From NCBI GenBank assembly GCA_039182715.1, contig JBCDBY010000023.1, positions 1-24,240 on the forward strand: DNA of 24,240 nt. Reading direction: 5' to 3'. Below the pieces are notes generated by a model. That model did not search any database. It was not told the DNA's origin and saw only the letters and a program-made list of their open reading frames with translations. The position numbers and the translations under genes are program-made. This DNA comes from JBCDBY01 sp039182715 (GTDB lineage Bacteria; Planctomycetota; PLA2). Positions 21,201 through 24,240 of the stretch are shown in pieces. Numbering within the stretch: position 1 is the stretch's first letter; each line of letters opens with the position of its first letter.

Positions 21201-23900
21201 ATGCCCACCATCCTGACCAAGGCGCAGCGGAAGTTCTTCCGCGTTCTGCTCTGGCTGACCCTGTTCGTGCTGGCCAACAGCGCGTACCTGTTTCTCGCGG
21301 GGCGCGACGCCGAGCTGACGGTCTTCTATCAGATCATGCTCGCGGGGCATCTCATCGGCGGCCTCGCGCTGATGATCCTCGTGACCGTCTTCGTGCTCTG
21401 GCACCTGCCGCGCGTGAAGCGGTTGATGCGCCCCCGGTCGGTCATCTCCGGCGTGGCGCTCACCGTCCTGACCTACGGACTGTTCGCCACCGGCCTCTTC
21501 ATCATTTCCGAGGCGAACGCCCGCGCCCACGTCTGGGTCTTCTACTCCCACCGCGCGCTGGCGCTGCTCGCCGTGGCGGGCTACGCGGCGCACCGCTACG
21601 TCAGCCACTTCCAGCCGACGCGCGTCGCGCTGGTGCGCGCCTTCGCCGGCTTCGCGACGGCGCTCATCGTCTTCCTCGCCGTGCACGAGGCGACGCAGCC
21701 GCCCGCCGAGCCGGAGCCGGTCGTCGCCGAGAGCCCGCGCGATCCGTTCATCCCCTTCGTGGCGCGCAACATGGCGCCCTCCGATTCGCGCTTCCACCCC
21801 TCCAACGTCACCACCGAGTCCGGCGAGTACGTCGATCCGGAGAAGATCACGCGAAACGAGTTCCCGGCCGACCACATCCTGCAGGAGGACATGGAGACCT
21901 ACGGTTTCCTCGAGCGCGAGCCGGTCGGTGCGCGCACCTGCCGCGAGTGCCATCCCGACGTGACGGCGCAGTGGGAAGACTCGATGCACCGCTTCTCCAG
22001 CTTCAACAACCCGTGGTATCGCGCCGCGGTGGAGAAGTCGCGCGAGGAGGCGGGCATGCAGGCGTCGCAGTTCTGCGCCGGCTGCCACGACCCCGCCATC
22101 ATGCTGCCGGGCAACTTCACCAAGGAGATCGATCCGCACGGTCCGGAGGCGCAGACCGGCATCGCCTGCCTCTACTGCCACCAGATCGACGCGATGCACG
22201 GTCGCGAGGGCAACGCCAACTTCAACGTCGCCGACAACCGACCTTCGCCGTATCTCTTCGACGACAAGTCGGAGGGCTTCGGCCGCTTCTTCGCCGACCT
22301 CATGACCAAGGCGAAGCCGCAGGCGCACAAGGAGCGCTTCCTGAAGCCGATGCACCAGACGTCGGAGTTCTGCATGACCTGTCACAAGGTCTCGCTCGAC
22401 GTGCCGCTCAACGACTACCGGTGGCTGCGCGGCCAGAACGAATACGACGCCTGGCACGACTCCGGCGTGGCGCACAACGCCGCGCGCACCTTCTATCTGC
22501 CCGACACCATCCGCAACTGCCAGGATTGCCACATGCCGCACGAGCCGGCGTTGCTGGGCGATGTCGCCGCCAAGAACGGCATGGTCCGCTCGCACCGCTT
22601 CTACGGCCCGAACACCGCGATGCCCTGGATTCGCGGGAAGAAGGAGCAGCTCGAGCGCATCCGCAAGTTCCGCGAGGGCAATCTGCTCATCGACGTCTTC
22701 TCGGTCACGCACGGCGACGGCTCGATGGATCGCGGCCTCGACCCCGCACAGCCGACGCTGGGCGCGGGTGACGAGGTCATCTTCGACGTCGTCGTGCGCA
22801 ACAAGGGCGTCGGCCACACCTTCCCGGGCGGCACGAACGACTCCAACCAGGGCTGGATCGACTTCCGCGTGACCGACCAGGACGGCCGCGAGATCTTCCG
22901 CAGCGGCGCGGTGGACGACAAGACGCGCCGGGTCGACAAGCGGGCGCACTTCTATCGCACGGTGATGGTGCGGCACGACGGCACCTGGGCCACCGAGCGG
23001 CAGGCCAACACCTTCCATGCGCCCGCGTTCAACCGCGTGATCGGTCCGGGCACGGCCGATGTCGCGCGCTACGGCTTCACCGTGCCGGAAGGCGTGACGT
23101 CGCTGAAGGTCGAGGCGCGCCTGCTGTGGCGCAAGTTCAACCGCGACTTCCACGAGTTCACCTTCAACCGGCCCGGCATCAAGGCGCCCAACCTGCCGCA
23201 TCTCAAGGGCAAGAAGGTGCCCGACCTGCCGATCGACACGCTCGCGCAGGACGCCGTGACGCTCGCCGTCGGCACGCGGACGAACGCGGCGCCGGGCGAA
23301 GCCGCGTGGATGCGCTTCAACGACCACGGCATCGCCAGCTTCCTGCAGGGGGCGCTCGATATCGCCGAGGAGTCGTGGCGCCGGGTGGCCGACCTCGAGC
23401 CGGAGATGCCGCACGGCTGGCGCAACCTCGCGCGTCGCTGGATCGTGAGTGGCCAGCCGCAGAAGGCGCGCTCGTTCCTCGAAAAGGTCGACGAGGTCGC
23501 GCCCAAGGACCCGCAGCGTCCCTACTTCTGGGGCCGCTACTACGAGCGCATGGAGGAGTTCGAGCAGGCGGAGCGCGCCTACCTCGCCTCGCTCGAGGTC
23601 TTCCCGCAGGACCGCGACGCGTGGCGCCGGCTGGGAGCCGTGCGCTACAAGCTGCAGCGCTGGGAGGATTCGCTCGACGCCTACCTCGAGGTGCTGAAGA
23701 TCGACCCGGAGGACCGGGAATCGCACAAGCGGCGGCTCGACATCTACCGTCAGCTCGGCGATGAGAAGAAAGCCGCCGAGGCGCAGAAGGCGTTCGAGAA
23801 GTATCGTTTGGACGATGAGCGCGAGCAGGTCATTCGCAAGTTCCTCCAGGAGCACCCGGAGATCAACGAGGATGCGCAGCCGCGCCACATTCATCGCTAG
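21201..23900 (+). CDS. Membrane pentahaem cytochrome c with cytochrome b-like N-terminus and TPR tail
   Basis: The product has 899 residues. The ATG at 21201 starts MPTILTKAQRKFFRVLLW; the open frame upstream is the 88-residue gene's spacer. Five hydrophobic helices (about 13-33, 43-69, 80-103, 111-133, 144-162) would place the rest in the periplasm. Helices 2 and 4 each carry two His (50/68 and 117/131), a layout able to hold two b haems. Then come five CxxCH c-haem sites: C247, C292, C323, C391 and C440. The order and spacing recall cytochrome c554-like proteins. Residues 500-690 are beta-rich with a GVGHTFPGG block, and about 705-885 are TPRs. It likely passes electrons from the quinone pool to periplasmic or surface partners. 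The next gene overlaps by 29 bp. Substrate unknown. Confidence 0.88.
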   Translation: MPTILTKAQRKFFRVLLWLTLFVLANSAYLFLAGRDAELTVFYQIMLAGHLIGGLALMILVTVFVLWHLPRVKRLMRPRSVISGVALTVLTYGLFATGLFIISEANARAHVWVFYSHRALALLAVAGYAAHRYVSHFQPTRVALVRAFAGFATALIVFLAVHEATQPPAEPEPVVAESPRDPFIPFVARNMAPSDSRFHPSNVTTESGEYVDPEKITRNEFPADHILQEDMETYGFLEREPVGARTCRECHPDVTAQWEDSMHRFSSFNNPWYRAAVEKSREEAGMQASQFCAGCHDPAIMLPGNFTKEIDPHGPEAQTGIACLYCHQIDAMHGREGNANFNVADNRPSPYLFDDKSEGFGRFFADLMTKAKPQAHKERFLKPMHQTSEFCMTCHKVSLDVPLNDYRWLRGQNEYDAWHDSGVAHNAARTFYLPDTIRNCQDCHMPHEPALLGDVAAKNGMVRSHRFYGPNTAMPWIRGKKEQLERIRKFREGNLLIDVFSVTHGDGSMDRGLDPAQPTLGAGDEVIFDVVVRNKGVGHTFPGGTNDSNQGWIDFRVTDQDGREIFRSGAVDDKTRRVDKRAHFYRTVMVRHDGTWATERQANTFHAPAFNRVIGPGTADVARYGFTVPEGVTSLKVEARLLWRKFNRDFHEFTFNRPGIKAPNLPHLKGKKVPDLPIDTLAQDAVTLAVGTRTNAAPGEAAWMRFNDHGIASFLQGALDIAEESWRRVADLEPEMPHGWRNLARRWIVSGQPQKARSFLEKVDEVAPKDPQRPYFWGRYYERMEEFEQAERAYLASLEVFPQDRDAWRRLGAVRYKLQRWEDSLDAYLEVLKIDPEDRESHKRRLDIYRQLGDEKKAAEAQKAFEKYRLDDEREQVIRKFLQEHPEINEDAQPRHIHR

Positions 23901-24240
23901 CCTTCTGCTCTTCGCCGCCTGCGGGGACGACGCGCCGCCGCGGGCGCCGACCAGCGACTTCCAGGTCAGCAACTTCAAGCCCGCGTCCGCCGGCACGCAG
24001 GAGGTCGGCGCCGGGACTTCCTTCGTCGACGTCACGAAGGAGGCGGGCATCGACTTCGTGCACGTCAACGGGGCCGCGGGCAACAAGTGGCTGCCCGAGA
24101 CGATGGGCGGCGGCGTCGGCGTGCTCGACTACGACGTCGACGGCGACCCCGACCTGCTCTTCATCCAGAGCGCGCCCTGGGAGGGCGAGGCGCCCACGAT
24201 GAAGCTCTATCGCAACGACGGCGACTGGAAGTTCGTCGAC
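23872..24240 (+). CDS. CRTAC1/UnbV-type FG-GAP (VCBS) lipoprotein, 3' truncated by the window
   Basis: 123 codons are visible, open to the last base. The start MRSRATFIASLLLFAACGDD is a lipoprotein signal (lipobox FAAC). After a linker comes TSFVDVTKEAGIDFVHVNG, then LPETMGGGVGVLDYDVDGDPDLLFIQ, the FG-GAP/VCBS calcium-binding repeat with its DxDxDGDPD loop, and the next repeat start LYRNDGDWKFVD. Proteins of this kind (CRTAC1, ASPIC/UnbV) are large secreted beta-propellers. The ATG at 23872 lies inside the end of the cytochrome gene (29-bp overlap) with GGAG 10 bases upstream, so translation is coupled. The pairing with a TPR-bearing multihaem cytochrome suggests one periplasmic complex. The C-terminal ASPIC domain, if any, is beyond the window. 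Confidence 0.88.
   Translation, partial: MRSRATFIASLLLFAACGDDAPPRAPTSDFQVSNFKPASAGTQEVGAGTSFVDVTKEAGIDFVHVNGAAGNKWLPETMGGGVGVLDYDVDGDPDLLFIQSAPWEGEAPTMKLYRNDGDWKFVD

Noticed and set aside
21153..24086. 977-codon minus-strand frame opposite the cytochrome gene
   Set aside because: The plus strand has five CxxCH sites, TPRs and transmembrane helices; the minus frame is a GC-driven shadow.

Overview
This is a dense, high-GC bacterial chromosome segment carrying about 20 genes. No rRNA, tRNA, CRISPR array or insertion sequence was seen. Several short proteins with lipobox-like signal peptides, an exported peptidase and a periplasmic multihaem cytochrome point to a Gram-negative bacterium. The DUF1570-like peptidase, a TPR-fused multihaem cytochrome followed by a CRTAC/UnbV-type lipoprotein, and many HEAT/TPR proteins suggest an uncultured Planctomycetota or Acidobacteriota-like lineage. 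That placement is an inference; no marker in the window settles it.

Layout, left to right. Bases 1-8068 hold short divergent or convergent units: the tail of a repeat protein; a two-gene unit (exported metallopeptidase and DinB-family protein); a STAS plus PilZ-like protein; a lipoprotein overlapping a SnoaL-like protein; a Na+/phosphate cotransporter coupled to an exported two-lobed protein; and two more lipoproteins. From 20150 back to 8055 every gene lies on the minus strand: a helical protein coupled to an HD-GYP-like protein, isoleucyl-tRNA synthetase overlapping a UDP-glucuronate decarboxylase gene, a PPC/Ig-type lipoprotein, a small TPR protein, the haem genes hemE and hemY (overlapping), and an exported HEAT/TPR protein. 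From 20348 on, the plus strand carries a bacilliredoxin gene, an 88-residue unknown protein, a large membrane cytochrome (five transmembrane helices, five CxxCH sites, TPRs), and the start of a CRTAC-type lipoprotein that runs off the window.

Two regulatory themes stand out. First, many genes that start a transcription unit lack a Shine-Dalgarno sequence and carry a -10-like TANNNT (or near) box 6-8 bases before the start codon, the pattern expected of leaderless transcripts. Genes inside units instead start by overlap (ATGA, 10-29 bp) or after 2 bp. Second, the few real intergenic gaps hold structure: paired CGTAC-N3-GTACG palindromes plus a hairpin at the hemE promoter, a long hairpin before the cytochrome gene, and a related hairpin before the bacilliredoxin gene.

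I found no recognisable defence system, secretion system or biosynthetic cluster. The most unusual candidates are the cytochrome/CRTAC module, the hemE operator region, and the HD-GYP-like protein with its uncharacterised helical partner.
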